A stretch of DNA of 64,000 bases, taken from positions 1 through 64,000 of the forward strand of contig JAFIEV010000050.1 in the NCBI GenBank assembly GCA_020832305.1. Direction: 5' to 3'. This DNA is from Cyclobacteriaceae bacterium (GTDB lineage: Bacteria > Bacteroidota > Bacteroidia > Cytophagales > Cyclobacteriaceae). Of this stretch, positions 53,997 to 62,944 are shown piece by piece (within the stretch, counting starts at the first letter, position 1; every line of letters begins with the position of its first letter). A program made the position numbers and the translations under genes. The notes beneath the pieces were generated by a model. It did no database searches and was not told the DNA's origin. It saw nothing but the letters and a program-made list of their open reading frames with translations.

Positions 53997-54623
53997 ATGA
54001 AACCAGAAAGGGTACTTCAGGCAGATACAGAAACGCTGGCCCTCGAAGGCTTGCGCTACCTCATTCGTACTACATCTGATGTGCCCTTTTTGCCTCCCAT
54101 TAAAAATTTTGAAGATTTGATAAATGAAATAAGAGATCATCCAAATACCCTGGTAATGGCTGATCCATTTAACCTGGGTATGGATAAAAAGCAAATAGTA
54201 GACCTGATCAAATGTGCAAAGAACTGTCATTGTCAACTGGCTTTTATCACCAAGCACACGCGTTTATGTTGCAATGCCGAAATTATTGATATGGGATTAG
54301 ATGCCTGCATCGATAAGGGACAAGATGAAGAAAGCATAAAAGAAGCTATTCGACGTGTACTGGAAGGCAATACATATTATTCACATACACAAAGGGGCAA
54401 ATCGGCATCTGCCAATCAGGATGAAGATGATCTTACAGATAGAGAGCACGAAATCCTGATCCTTATTGCAAGGGGTTATTCGAGTTTAGAAATAGCAGAT
54501 AATTTATGCCTGAGTAATCATACAGTTAACTCCTATCGAAAAAGCCTGGTACGCAAACTGAAAGCCCGTACCCAGGCAGAATTGATCATCCAGGCCATTC
54601 GCATGGGATGGATACACCTATAG
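53997..54623 (+). CDS. LuxR-family regulator with cysteine-rich receiver-like domain
   Basis: From the ATG at 53997 this is a 208-residue regulator. The C-terminal LuxR helix-turn-helix is clear (LTDREHEILILIARGYSSLE, SNHTVNSYRKSLVRKLKART). The N-terminal domain is receiver-like: an Asp in LVMADPFNL, Thr in FITKHT and Lys in CIDKGQ sit near the expected places, but the fold is shorter. It has six cysteines within residues 73-104 (KCAKNCHCQ, RLCCN, DAC). That cluster and its place at the end of a heme operon suggest it may sense heme, iron or redox state; this is inference. An upstream start at 53925 would overlap hmuS. Confidence 0.8.
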   Translation: MKPERVLQADTETLALEGLRYLIRTTSDVPFLPPIKNFEDLINEIRDHPNTLVMADPFNLGMDKKQIVDLIKCAKNCHCQLAFITKHTRLCCNAEIIDMGLDACIDKGQDEESIKEAIRRVLEGNTYYSHTQRGKSASANQDEDDLTDREHEILILIARGYSSLEIADNLCLSNHTVNSYRKSLVRKLKARTQAELIIQAIRMGWIHL

Positions 54624-54671
54624 CAAAAATTAATTAATTCCACCCACAGTCCCTTTTAAGTCATTCGTATC

Positions 54672-56369
54672 TTACTCAGTACTTTTCAATTTGAACAAGA
54701 TATAATTCTTATCATTTTTGGCCACATAAAAAGTGTGTAAGACATGCACATCATAAGAAGGCAGCAGCTGTTCATCGGCAAGGTAGTAGCAATCGGGTAA
54801 AATATCAGCCCTGTATGTCCATATCATACCTTTGGACCTGGCCAGATAATAGGATAACTCAAAATCGGGCCATTCTACTTCAACGTATTCGCGCTCAATC
54901 TTCCCATAAAAAGGAATGCCAAGGGTAGCCAATTTAGTTTCAGCATGGGCAAGTGTGTATACAGGCTCGTCACCTGTCAGTTCTTTTACGATTTCACTGT
55001 TTTCCTTAAACGGCTTTCGCTCCAGTGAGCGCATTTCACGGTAAGGAACAACCGTAAAATTAAACAGCCACCTAAACAATATCATAAACAGCATGATCAT
55101 GACCAGCCTTGTATACATGCCTGTGTTATTGACAAACCAAAGACAAACTATAACCATTCCCATGGCAATTATTGGCAGCACAAAAACGAGTGAAGGAAAA
55201 TCACTGTTTTGTGGTAAAAATGGCACAACCATAAGTCCTGCAATGCAGAGTACCATAATGATGGTAAAAAAAACGTGTAATCTTTTCAGGTAGCCCCTCC
55301 AGGCAACAGATTGATTTGCCATTCCGGCGGCTAAAACCGAAAGTAAGAAAGGATAAAACATATACAGATAGCGCTCTCGTGTTCCGGGAGATATCCAGTA
55401 AATGGCCACATTCGCTATAAAAAACACAAGAGAAAACATAAGCCAAGGATTGCCTTTTAACCACTGTCTGGTCTCTTTATGTAATATAACCGGCAGAAAA
55501 AGTGTCCAGGGCAAAGCAATCTTTAGTAGCATCAGGGGAAAAGTAAACAGATGAAATAAATTGTTGGGAAAGCCCTTACTGCTTAGGGTCCGGTCGGTAG
55601 ATTCGGTAAATAAACGCACGAGAAACGGGACAGGATCTTCATAGGAGGCATATGCTGTAAAATACAAAACCACCAAACCAAAACCTGTAAGCCCCCCTGC
55701 GATGTGTTGCCATGAAAACAGCCATTTGAACTTTCGCTGCCAAATTGCCACACCCAGCAATGTCAGGGCCTGAAAAGCGATGGAAGGCAAGCCTTTGGTG
55801 AGTACGCCCATGGCCATCAAGAAATAAGAAACCATAAAAAGCATCAGCCAGTTTCTCTGTTGGTGAAAATGAAAAATCGATAAGGCCTGAAGAAAAACCA
55901 AAAGGGAATAAAACATATCGATTTCACCATACAGTGAAAAATAATAGTAAATATCAGCGCTGCTCAACCACATAGCCGAAGCAAGGGCCGCCACCTCCCA
56001 GCCACAATATTTTCGACAATAGAGAAATAAGATTCCGGCAATCAACAGCAGCGATAAAACAGTGGGCAATCGCACCACCCACTCTGCCGTGGAACCTGTA
56101 AGGTAAAAGAGACCTGTCAGCAACCAATTGTATAAAGGCGGCTTATTAAAATACAATGTCTCATTTAAGGTAGGCACCACAAAATTCCCGGAATGCATCA
56201 TTTCAAGGCTAACTTCAGCTCTTCTTGGCTCTTCAAAACTCAGCGGAATTCTATTTAGATGAGAAAACAAACTCAATACATACAATATGACTATAAAACC
56301 AATTACGGCCTTCGGATTTTTAATTTTAGAGGGAAGATAGAGCAGCTTGTTCATCATAATTTGATGCAA
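54672..56369 (-). CDS. Glycosyltransferase family 39 (ArnT-like) membrane protein
   Basis: This 565-residue protein has about eleven membrane helices. The first external loop holds EEPRRAEVSLEMMHSGNFVV and NKPPLYNWLLTG, the GT39/PMT signature with paired acidic residues that bind the polyprenyl-phosphate sugar. It should transfer a sugar from such a donor to a lipid or protein in the periplasm. A C-terminal soluble region follows. It is divergent from the GT4 gene with only 58 bases between. Confidence 0.87.
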   Translation of the reverse strand: MHQIMMNKLLYLPSKIKNPKAVIGFIVILYVLSLFSHLNRIPLSFEEPRRAEVSLEMMHSGNFVVPTLNETLYFNKPPLYNWLLTGLFYLTGSTAEWVVRLPTVLSLLLIAGILFLYCRKYCGWEVAALASAMWLSSADIYYYFSLYGEIDMFYSLLVFLQALSIFHFHQQRNWLMLFMVSYFLMAMGVLTKGLPSIAFQALTLLGVAIWQRKFKWLFSWQHIAGGLTGFGLVVLYFTAYASYEDPVPFLVRLFTESTDRTLSSKGFPNNLFHLFTFPLMLLKIALPWTLFLPVILHKETRQWLKGNPWLMFSLVFFIANVAIYWISPGTRERYLYMFYPFLLSVLAAGMANQSVAWRGYLKRLHVFFTIIMVLCIAGLMVVPFLPQNSDFPSLVFVLPIIAMGMVIVCLWFVNNTGMYTRLVMIMLFMILFRWLFNFTVVPYREMRSLERKPFKENSEIVKELTGDEPVYTLAHAETKLATLGIPFYGKIEREYVEVEWPDFELSYYLARSKGMIWTYRADILPDCYYLADEQLLPSYDVHVLHTFYVAKNDKNYILFKLKSTE

Positions 56370-56427
56370 ATATCTTTAGATTTCGCGTAAATTTGCGACC
56401 ATTAGATACAAAACACCAAATTGTGGT

Positions 56428-57522
56428 ATGAATTTATTGTTTTTAACTTTTCAAGGAGGGATAGCCGGCTCTACCTATTCCATCACTTACCTCACCAGCG
56501 GTTTAGCCAAAAAAGGACATAATGTTTATTTGGGTTGCCACTCTGATGCTATGTACTGGGAATTGCTCAAAGACTCAGGTGTGCATTTGATTCCAATGCG
56601 CTTTAAGGGAAGATTTGATCTTGCCAACATCAGGCACATCCGCGATATTGTACAACAATACGACATTCAACTCATCAATGCCCAGTCGAGCTATGATCGT
56701 TATACTTCCGTATTTGCCCGTTGGATGTATAAATTACCCGTGGCTTTGGTCCACACCCGCCGGCAGGTTTCAGAGAGCTGGGGAGGATTTTTACAAAACA
56801 TTGTATATCACCGCGGCACCGATAAAGTGATAGCGGTAAGTGAAGGTGTAAAAAAAACCTTGATACATAAAGGCATACCATCTGAGCATATCAAGGTGAT
56901 ATACAATGGAACACCTCCTGAAAAATATGCCAATATAGACCCCGGAAAGACAGAAAAACTTCGTGAAAAGTTCAATATACAAAAATGGGATTTTGTAATC
57001 GGATGTGTCTCCAGGCTTAAAAATCAGCGGCAAATCCTTAAGGCCCTCCAACTGATTCCATTCCCTGTAAAAGTAATCTTTGTTGGTATTGAAGCGCCAG
57101 AGGATTTTAAAAGCGATTTGGAAAAGCTAAAAGGAAAACATGAAATCTTTTTTGAAGGCTCTGTAAAGCCATCAGAAACTCTGAACTATTACGGACTATT
57201 TTCTATAAAAATTCTGGCCTCAACCATGGAAGGACTTTCCCAGGCACTGCTGGAATCTATGGCACTGGGTATACCTGTAATCGCTACAGATTATGCTGGT
57301 AATCCTGAGCTTGTACAAGACGGCATTAATGGTTTTACTTTCAAAGATGGCGACCTTAACGAGCTGGCCGACAAGATCACAAAGCTAAAGTGTAATGATG
57401 ATATACGCCAACAATTTATTTTGAAAGGAAAAGAAACGGCATTGAAAAATTTTTCAATTGATAATACTGTAGAAAATCACGAAAACCTTTTTCGCCACCT
57501 TTTACTTAAAAATGAGAACTAA
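56428..57522 (+). CDS. Glycosyltransferase family 4-like protein
   Basis: The 364-residue protein has the GT-B fold: an N-terminal domain with GGIAGSTYSITYLTSGLAKKG, and the donor-binding domain from about 180 (FVIGCVSRLKNQRQILKALQ). The catalytic EX7E region lies in STMEGLSQALLESMALGIPVI near residue 275. It uses a nucleotide sugar in the cytoplasm to extend a glycan. With the GT39 gene beside it, it probably belongs to an envelope-glycan pathway, though the two are divergent. Confidence 0.87.
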   Translation: MNLLFLTFQGGIAGSTYSITYLTSGLAKKGHNVYLGCHSDAMYWELLKDSGVHLIPMRFKGRFDLANIRHIRDIVQQYDIQLINAQSSYDRYTSVFARWMYKLPVALVHTRRQVSESWGGFLQNIVYHRGTDKVIAVSEGVKKTLIHKGIPSEHIKVIYNGTPPEKYANIDPGKTEKLREKFNIQKWDFVIGCVSRLKNQRQILKALQLIPFPVKVIFVGIEAPEDFKSDLEKLKGKHEIFFEGSVKPSETLNYYGLFSIKILASTMEGLSQALLESMALGIPVIATDYAGNPELVQDGINGFTFKDGDLNELADKITKLKCNDDIRQQFILKGKETALKNFSIDNTVENHENLFRHLLLKNEN

Positions 57523-57695
57523 AGGCAATTTTTCAAAGTATTGGCCTGATTTGAACGGTCTGAATGTAAAACATTTCAAAAATTAATTAAATAAATACCG
57601 ACATTAAATAACGATTAGAAATTTATCAGCCTATTGTCTATTTCATAACAAAATCTTACATTTACCGTTGTTGTTATTAAAAAAAAGAGAGATAT

Positions 57696-57800
57696 ATGGA
57701 CTTATTGGCATTGACATTAGCTTTTGCAGGTGTTTTATCTGCAGCTTTGCTATGGATCCTAAGGCGAATGGTTAATCGCTGGAAACAGGAAAAAATTTGA
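57696..57800 (+). CDS. 34-residue single-helix membrane peptide
   Basis: An ATG at 57696, preceded by the purine-rich AAAAAAGAGAGATAT, opens a frame of 34 codons ending at 57800. The product MDLLALTLAFAGVLSAALLW followed by ILRRMVNRWKQEKI is one hydrophobic helix with a strongly basic tail, so it should sit in the inner membrane with its tail in the cytoplasm. A TACATTTA box about 40 bases upstream could be its promoter. It resembles small membrane proteins generally but no family I know. Confidence 0.45.
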   Translation: MDLLALTLAFAGVLSAALLWILRRMVNRWKQEKI

Positions 57801-57824
57801 TTATTGCTTTACAATGAACTTAAA

Positions 57825-60158
57825 TTAGAAGTTCACTCTGTATTGAATGGTATAATTCCTTGGGGGCTCCATTCTTGCAAAACGCAGACTGTACTCGCGG
57901 TTTAAAACATTGTTGGCAATAAAGGAAATTTGACCTGCTTTAGAGTGCTGCCATGACATCCTTAGGTTTAGCACGAATTCATTACCGGATCTGGCTTCCA
58001 GGTATTGAGGCAAGCCTGGAATATTCTGTACAATTAAATCATCCATTCTTTCTATCCGGCTATAGTACCTGTAATCGATACCAAAAAGCCAGGGTCCGGT
58101 TCCGGTTTCAATATCAGCTTTTATTAAGTGTCGGTTTCGATAAGGCAGCATCGGTCTTATCAACCTGCTTTCTCTTCTCACTGCACTTTCGAATACATTA
58201 CCCCAATATCTGAAGAAATTAAACAACTGTGTATCCCTGTTTAAATCGACAGGATAGGTGTATGTATATCCGGCTAAAACGCGAAGTGGGATTTTACCGA
58301 TTTGCCCTGCGCTTGAAAAGCTGAATTCCCATCCACCAATTCTGGCACGATTCACATTGCGTGCACTAAACCCGGCGTAGCGCGTTACCTGCTCTATGGT
58401 TGGGTTTTCTATACTGTCAGGCACATAATAACCAAAAACAAAATCGGTCATATCTGTATAGTCCATCATAAATAGCGAAAAATCGGCAAAGGATTTCCAT
58501 TGTTGAACAGTAAACTCTTTTTTCACCCCCCATTCAGCAGTCCAGCCATATTCTGGCCTCAAACCGGGATTGGGAAAAATCGGAATCACCTCATCTGGTT
58601 TGCTGATGAAAATTTCAGACATGCTCGGAAATCGATATCCCTGACCAAAAGAAGCACGCATATGCGTAGATGGGCCCATGCGGTAATTGGTGGCCAGGCG
58701 CAGTACCGGCGCTGTTCGCTCCTGCAGACCGGCAATATCAAAACGCTCAACTCTTAAACCCAGATCACTGTTAAATCTTCCTTGCCTCCAATTCCATTGA
58801 CCAAAAGCGGAATAAGTCACCCCTTGATGGATACCGATGCCCAGGGGATCATCGACATCAAAAGACTGATACTGCAGTCCGCTTTGCATAGAAACAGATG
58901 ACCCTAAAATGGTGTGCCACTGATATTCCATCGACCGCAGGTTGGTTTGCAGGTTTTGCGTAAAATTTAAAAATTCGAGTCTCTGGTGGCGCGCGCGCAG
59001 AATATGACGGCTGGCATTAGGACCGACATATTCAGCCACCGGGGCTATATACCACTGCCTTCTGTCGATTCTTACCAGACCATTGTCAGCCGAAGGGTTG
59101 TTGCCCCGCAAAGGGATGTATGCGCCTTCATCGGCATTGTCCCAAACGAGATAATCTGCTTCCTCACTGTCCATATATCCTGCATGCAGGCGAAGTTCCA
59201 AACCCGGTATTTTTTTGGGTTTCCATCGGCTTTTCCAGGTAAACCTCTTTTGCAACTGATCCCCGTTTTTGATAAAACTACTGGTTTTCATATAGTTAAC
59301 TCCTGCTACCAAATCAAAATCTCCAATTTTCTGTCCATGTGCAACCCCTATACCTGCTTCATAAGGTGCTGAATCCCACCAGGCCAATTCCGGCCGGCGC
59401 GGCTGACCTACATAATTATAAAAGCTTTGCAATCTGGTTTCACTTTTCTTTTGTGGCCAGAAGGTGCGTACGTGGATCATTCCGTTTAATGCCCCTGATC
59501 CATATTGCGCCGAACCTGCCGACTTAACCACCTCTACCTGGTCAATCATTTCAACTGGAATAAAATTCCATCGAATATCATTGCGATCGGGGGTTAGCAA
59601 TGGCTGGTCATCTACGATAAACATGGTTCGTGAACCTGCGCCATAGGCAAACCCGCTGCCATTGCGTATGTTCACCTGTCCGTCGGTAACGGTAATTCCC
59701 GGCACTTTATCAATGGCTTCAAACAGCCTTACAGCATTGACATTAAATATCAATTCAGAAGAAAGGATTTCTACCGGAGCGGTTTCTTCCCTTAGATTTC
59801 GTTCATATCTCGAAGCTGTCACGCTTATTTCCCTGAGTTCGGAAATTCCTGACTGCATTTTAACTACCAGGCTGTCATCAGATTCAACCCAAAGGCGAAG
59901 GCTGTTTTTAAGATAACCTACCGAAGTAAAATCGATTATGTGGGAGCCATATGATAATCGCAAAACAAAAGAACCATTTTCTTTGGAAATGGCCCGAACA
60001 TTCCCCGAAAGGACTACATTCACACCTTCCAGGGCATCGCCAGTGGTGACATCCAGTACCCGGCCCATCAGCGTATAAGTATCTTGCGCCTTCAGTCCCG
60101 GTGAGAAATAACCCGAAAACAATAAAAATACAGCTAGTAATAAAGTATATGTTTTCAT
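57825..60158 (-). CDS. TonB-dependent outer-membrane receptor
   Basis: The 777-residue protein has a signal peptide (residues 1-24, ending LKAQ), a carboxypeptidase-regulatory-like domain at about 28-108 (MGRVLDVTTGDALEGVNVVL), a plug at about 115-240 (EISVTASRYERNLREETAP, VEVVKSAGSAQYGSGALNGM) and a barrel ending NYTIQYRVNF with the expected final Phe. The plug style fits vitamin B12, siderophore or heme receptors more than SusC. It lies a few genes from the heme operon but on the other strand and without the TTAGNCTAA box, so a heme role is unproven. Confidence 0.88.
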   Translation of the reverse strand: MKTYTLLLAVFLLFSGYFSPGLKAQDTYTLMGRVLDVTTGDALEGVNVVLSGNVRAISKENGSFVLRLSYGSHIIDFTSVGYLKNSLRLWVESDDSLVVKMQSGISELREISVTASRYERNLREETAPVEILSSELIFNVNAVRLFEAIDKVPGITVTDGQVNIRNGSGFAYGAGSRTMFIVDDQPLLTPDRNDIRWNFIPVEMIDQVEVVKSAGSAQYGSGALNGMIHVRTFWPQKKSETRLQSFYNYVGQPRRPELAWWDSAPYEAGIGVAHGQKIGDFDLVAGVNYMKTSSFIKNGDQLQKRFTWKSRWKPKKIPGLELRLHAGYMDSEEADYLVWDNADEGAYIPLRGNNPSADNGLVRIDRRQWYIAPVAEYVGPNASRHILRARHQRLEFLNFTQNLQTNLRSMEYQWHTILGSSVSMQSGLQYQSFDVDDPLGIGIHQGVTYSAFGQWNWRQGRFNSDLGLRVERFDIAGLQERTAPVLRLATNYRMGPSTHMRASFGQGYRFPSMSEIFISKPDEVIPIFPNPGLRPEYGWTAEWGVKKEFTVQQWKSFADFSLFMMDYTDMTDFVFGYYVPDSIENPTIEQVTRYAGFSARNVNRARIGGWEFSFSSAGQIGKIPLRVLAGYTYTYPVDLNRDTQLFNFFRYWGNVFESAVRRESRLIRPMLPYRNRHLIKADIETGTGPWLFGIDYRYYSRIERMDDLIVQNIPGLPQYLEARSGNEFVLNLRMSWQHSKAGQISFIANNVLNREYSLRFARMEPPRNYTIQYRVNF

Positions 60159-60208
60159 CTCACAGAAGCGATGCTTATATTAATTTTACATGCAAATGAA
60201 AGGTTTCT

Positions 60209-61609
60209 ATGGCTAAACTGAAAATCAGAGGAAAGGATTTAAAAAAAGCAGGTGTTCCGCCCGGAAAATTAACTGCATTGGCCATCGCGCTATTAAAAAA
60301 ACATTATAAAAGGTCAAGCCCTGAAAAAGCCATAGATGATTTGAAGGCCGTACTTGCGCAACCTGAAGCATTTCTTAAACACGAAATCTTTGCTCCATTG
60401 GCTGATCTGTTGATGTTGCCTGATGAAAAATCATCCCCTGAAATCGGGCTGCGCACAGAAGCGGTACCCTGTAATGTTTTCGGAGCCACCTACATTGAGG
60501 AAGGAGCACTACATCAAATAGAAACCGCTGCCAGGCTTCCGGTAGCCGTAGCGGCAGCCTTAATGCCCGATGCTCATCAGGGATATGGATTGCCGATTGG
60601 GGGCGTACTGGCTGTAAAAAATGCCATCATCCCTTATGCCGTTGGGGTTGATATAGGTTGCAGAATGTGTCTGAGCATTTTTCCTGCCGGAGAAAATTTG
60701 CTGAAAAATAAAATTGCAAGGCTGGAAAAAATCCTGCTTGAAAATACCCTGTTTGGAGCGGGCAAGGAATTTTCCCAAAGCGCCGCACATCCTGTTTTAG
60801 AGCACAGAGGTTTTTCGGAGCTGCCCATTCCCGGAAAACTGCACCTGCGGGCGGCGCGGCAGTTGGGCAGTTCAGGCTCTGGCAACCATTTTGCCGAATT
60901 CGGTTTGGCTGAATTTGGCCAGGAAGATGGAGTACCCGGCCTTGCGCCAGGCAAATATTTCGCTTTCCTTACCCATTCGGGCTCCAGGGGCCTTGGATCA
61001 AACATCGCGGCTCATTACACCAATATCGCTATGGAAAAAACGCCGTTGCCCAGGATTGCCAGACACCTGGCCTGGCTGGACCTCGATTCTGAAGAAGGAC
61101 AGGAGTACTGGCAGTCTATGCAGCTTGCCGGAGAATATGCATCTGCTTGTCATCATCTAATACATGATAAAGTGGCCACAGCGCTGGGCATGGATGTAAT
61201 GGCCAGGATAGAAAACCATCACAATTTTGCATGGAAAGAGGTGATAGAAAATGAAGAACTGATCGTACACCGCAAGGGAGCTACTCCAGCGTCTAAGGGC
61301 GTATTGGGCATCATCCCTGGATCGATGGTACAGGCAGGTTATATAGTTAAAGGCAAAGGACTTGCGGCATCCCTGCAATCGGCTTCTCACGGCGCCGGCA
61401 GACAACTTTCACGCAGGGCAGCCATGCAACATATTCAACCGCGTCAGCTTAAGGAGATCCTGGAAAAAAACGGGGTGCATCTGATTGGGGGTGGGCTTGA
61501 CGAAGCACCGCAGGCTTATAAAAACATTGATGACATTATGCGGGCGCAAAAAAATATGGTAGAAATACTGGGTAAGTTTCAGCCTTTTTTTGTGCGTATG
61601 GATTCATAA
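60209..61609 (+). CDS. RtcB-family RNA ligase-like protein
   Basis: The 466-residue protein keeps the RtcB metal site and nucleotidyl site: MPDAHQGYGLPIGGVLA near 115-131, AVGVDIGCRM, a histidine pair in GSSGSGNHFAEFG, ENHHNFAW and the HRKGATPASKG stretch with GAGRQLSRRAA. RtcB joins RNA 2',3'-cyclic phosphate to 5'-OH ends using GTP and manganese. An extra N-terminal region of about 85 residues resembles the shorter RtcB2-like branch. No archease or RtcA gene is adjacent. Its end overlaps the methyltransferase gene by 31 bases on opposite strands. Confidence 0.85.
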   Translation: MAKLKIRGKDLKKAGVPPGKLTALAIALLKKHYKRSSPEKAIDDLKAVLAQPEAFLKHEIFAPLADLLMLPDEKSSPEIGLRTEAVPCNVFGATYIEEGALHQIETAARLPVAVAAALMPDAHQGYGLPIGGVLAVKNAIIPYAVGVDIGCRMCLSIFPAGENLLKNKIARLEKILLENTLFGAGKEFSQSAAHPVLEHRGFSELPIPGKLHLRAARQLGSSGSGNHFAEFGLAEFGQEDGVPGLAPGKYFAFLTHSGSRGLGSNIAAHYTNIAMEKTPLPRIARHLAWLDLDSEEGQEYWQSMQLAGEYASACHHLIHDKVATALGMDVMARIENHHNFAWKEVIENEELIVHRKGATPASKGVLGIIPGSMVQAGYIVKGKGLAASLQSASHGAGRQLSRRAAMQHIQPRQLKEILEKNGVHLIGGGLDEAPQAYKNIDDIMRAQKNMVEILGKFQPFFVRMDS

Positions 61610-62217
61610 AATTTCTGGCCGCCATACCTTATTACCGAACTCTTTCCCTGGTGATACAGTCCTTCTTTCAGCTCGGTTACATGCTCTTGCAGAAATACTG
61701 TCTCAAGGGCTGAAAAATCATTTTTTATGTCTTCAGTCGTGTATAACATATCCTCATCCTTAGGTCCGCCTGCCTTCTCATTGATCAACTGATATTGCCG
61801 GTGATTTTTACTAAAAGCCTCCAGAATAAAAAGACCATCTTTTTTGAGATATTTTAAAAGTCTTTGATGATAACTGCTGCGCTGCACCGAAGAAAAATGT
61901 GCATATATAAGCGCTATGACATCAAAGTACTCTTCAGGAAAAGAGACCTCCTGCATGTCTCCCACATGATATTCAATTTTTACATTATTTTTTTGTGCCA
62001 GGTGCATCGCTTTATTCCTACCTTCACGGCTCTGGTCAAATGCATGCACTTGCCAGCCCCTTGAAGCTGCATATACGGCATTCCTTCCTTCTCCTTCAGC
62101 AGGCAATAAAATTTTTCCTTCTTTTCTCTTATCTATTTGCTCCTTAAAAAAAATGTTGGGTTCTTCACCATATATAAAATGTGAGGCACGGTATCGTTCA
62201 TCCCAGAATTCTTTCAT
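61579..62217 (-). CDS. Class I SAM-dependent methyltransferase
   Basis: This 212-residue protein has a Rossmann methyltransferase fold: motif I in ILLPAEGEGRNAVYAASRGW near 36-55, an acidic residue in VHAFDQS, GDMQEVSFPEEYFDVIALIY and a DGLFILEAF strand. The start (FWDERYRASHFIYGEEPN) is typical of the TehB/tellurite-resistance-like and thiopurine-like group. Substrate unknown. It converges with the RtcB gene and overlaps it. Confidence 0.84.
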   Translation of the reverse strand: MKEFWDERYRASHFIYGEEPNIFFKEQIDKRKEGKILLPAEGEGRNAVYAASRGWQVHAFDQSREGRNKAMHLAQKNNVKIEYHVGDMQEVSFPEEYFDVIALIYAHFSSVQRSSYHQRLLKYLKKDGLFILEAFSKNHRQYQLINEKAGGPKDEDMLYTTEDIKNDFSALETVFLQEHVTELKEGLYHQGKSSVIRYGGQKFYESIRTKKG

Positions 62218-62272
62218 TTGATATTTATTTAGGGCGCGCTGAAAAACGCCTGACTTATTGATTTTTTAAATT

Positions 62273-62944
62273 TCATATACCCGCAAACAGTTTTATACTA
62301 TACGAAACCCATTGTGCCAAATGCATATTTCCAGCCTCCCTGAAAGTAATACCATCATTTTCGAGCAAATAAGGTCCGCCTGATTCCATTATCAGTTTAT
62401 AAACATCATTAAGACCAACACCCAGTCGACCCATGGTCATAAGGGCTGCTTCGTTATATGACAAAACATCTGCATTTCTGTATCTGAAAGCCTGCCCTTC
62501 GCGGTCACTACGTTCATCCAGCACAGGGGTAGTTGTGGCCCATACTATGCTGGCATTTGGTTGCAACTGATGGATCTTTTTGATTATAGCACCCAGATTT
62601 TTAATGTATTGAGTCAATGGCACCACATTCTGACCACTTATCTGGTCAATTTTCAAATCGTGCAAACCCGAGTTAATATGTATGACATCAAAGGATGTAT
62701 CACCCAGCCATATATCCAGCTTATCAGACATATCGTGGGTGTTGATTATGGTTTCTTCGGGCCAGGTAATATCTGCCTGAGCAAACAACTCCTTCTTTAC
62801 AAAATCCTGATAACCGGCCCGTATTTCATCCCCAATAAGAAATGCCCTGATTTTTCTTTGTTTTTTAAGTACATAAAAGGAGCTTAATGAGGGCAGAGAT
62901 ACACCCGCAAAGAAAAAACCTTTTACAAACTCACGTCTTCGCAT
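62273..62944 (-). CDS. Tat-exported SGNH-hydrolase-like protein lacking Ser and His
   Basis: From the Met at 62944 the 223-residue protein has a twin-arginine signal (MRRREFVKGFFFAGVSL). The rest follows the SGNH/GDSL fold: block I reads LIGDEIRAGY, with Glu40 where the catalytic Ser should be. Block III HINSGLHDLK keeps the Asn and Gly. The end block reads NDGITFREAG with Thr200 where the catalytic His belongs. So nucleophile and base are both missing and esterase activity is unlikely; a glycan- or lipid-binding role is possible. The start overlaps the end of the kinase gene by 14 bases. Earlier Met codons would remove the Tat motif from the N-terminus. Confidence 0.72.
   Translation of the reverse strand: MRRREFVKGFFFAGVSLPSLSSFYVLKKQRKIRAFLIGDEIRAGYQDFVKKELFAQADITWPEETIINTHDMSDKLDIWLGDTSFDVIHINSGLHDLKIDQISGQNVVPLTQYIKNLGAIIKKIHQLQPNASIVWATTTPVLDERSDREGQAFRYRNADVLSYNEAALMTMGRLGVGLNDVYKLIMESGGPYLLENDGITFREAGNMHLAQWVSYSIKLFAGI

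Noticed and set aside
57825-60158. Naming the receptor HmuR because of the nearby heme operon
   Set aside because: It is on the other strand, three genes away, and lacks the TTAGNCTAA box; the ligand is undetermined.
60209-61609. RtcB plus methyltransferase as an RNA repair-modification pair
   Set aside because: The genes converge on opposite strands and overlap at their ends, so they are not cotranscribed, and the methyltransferase resembles small-molecule enzymes.
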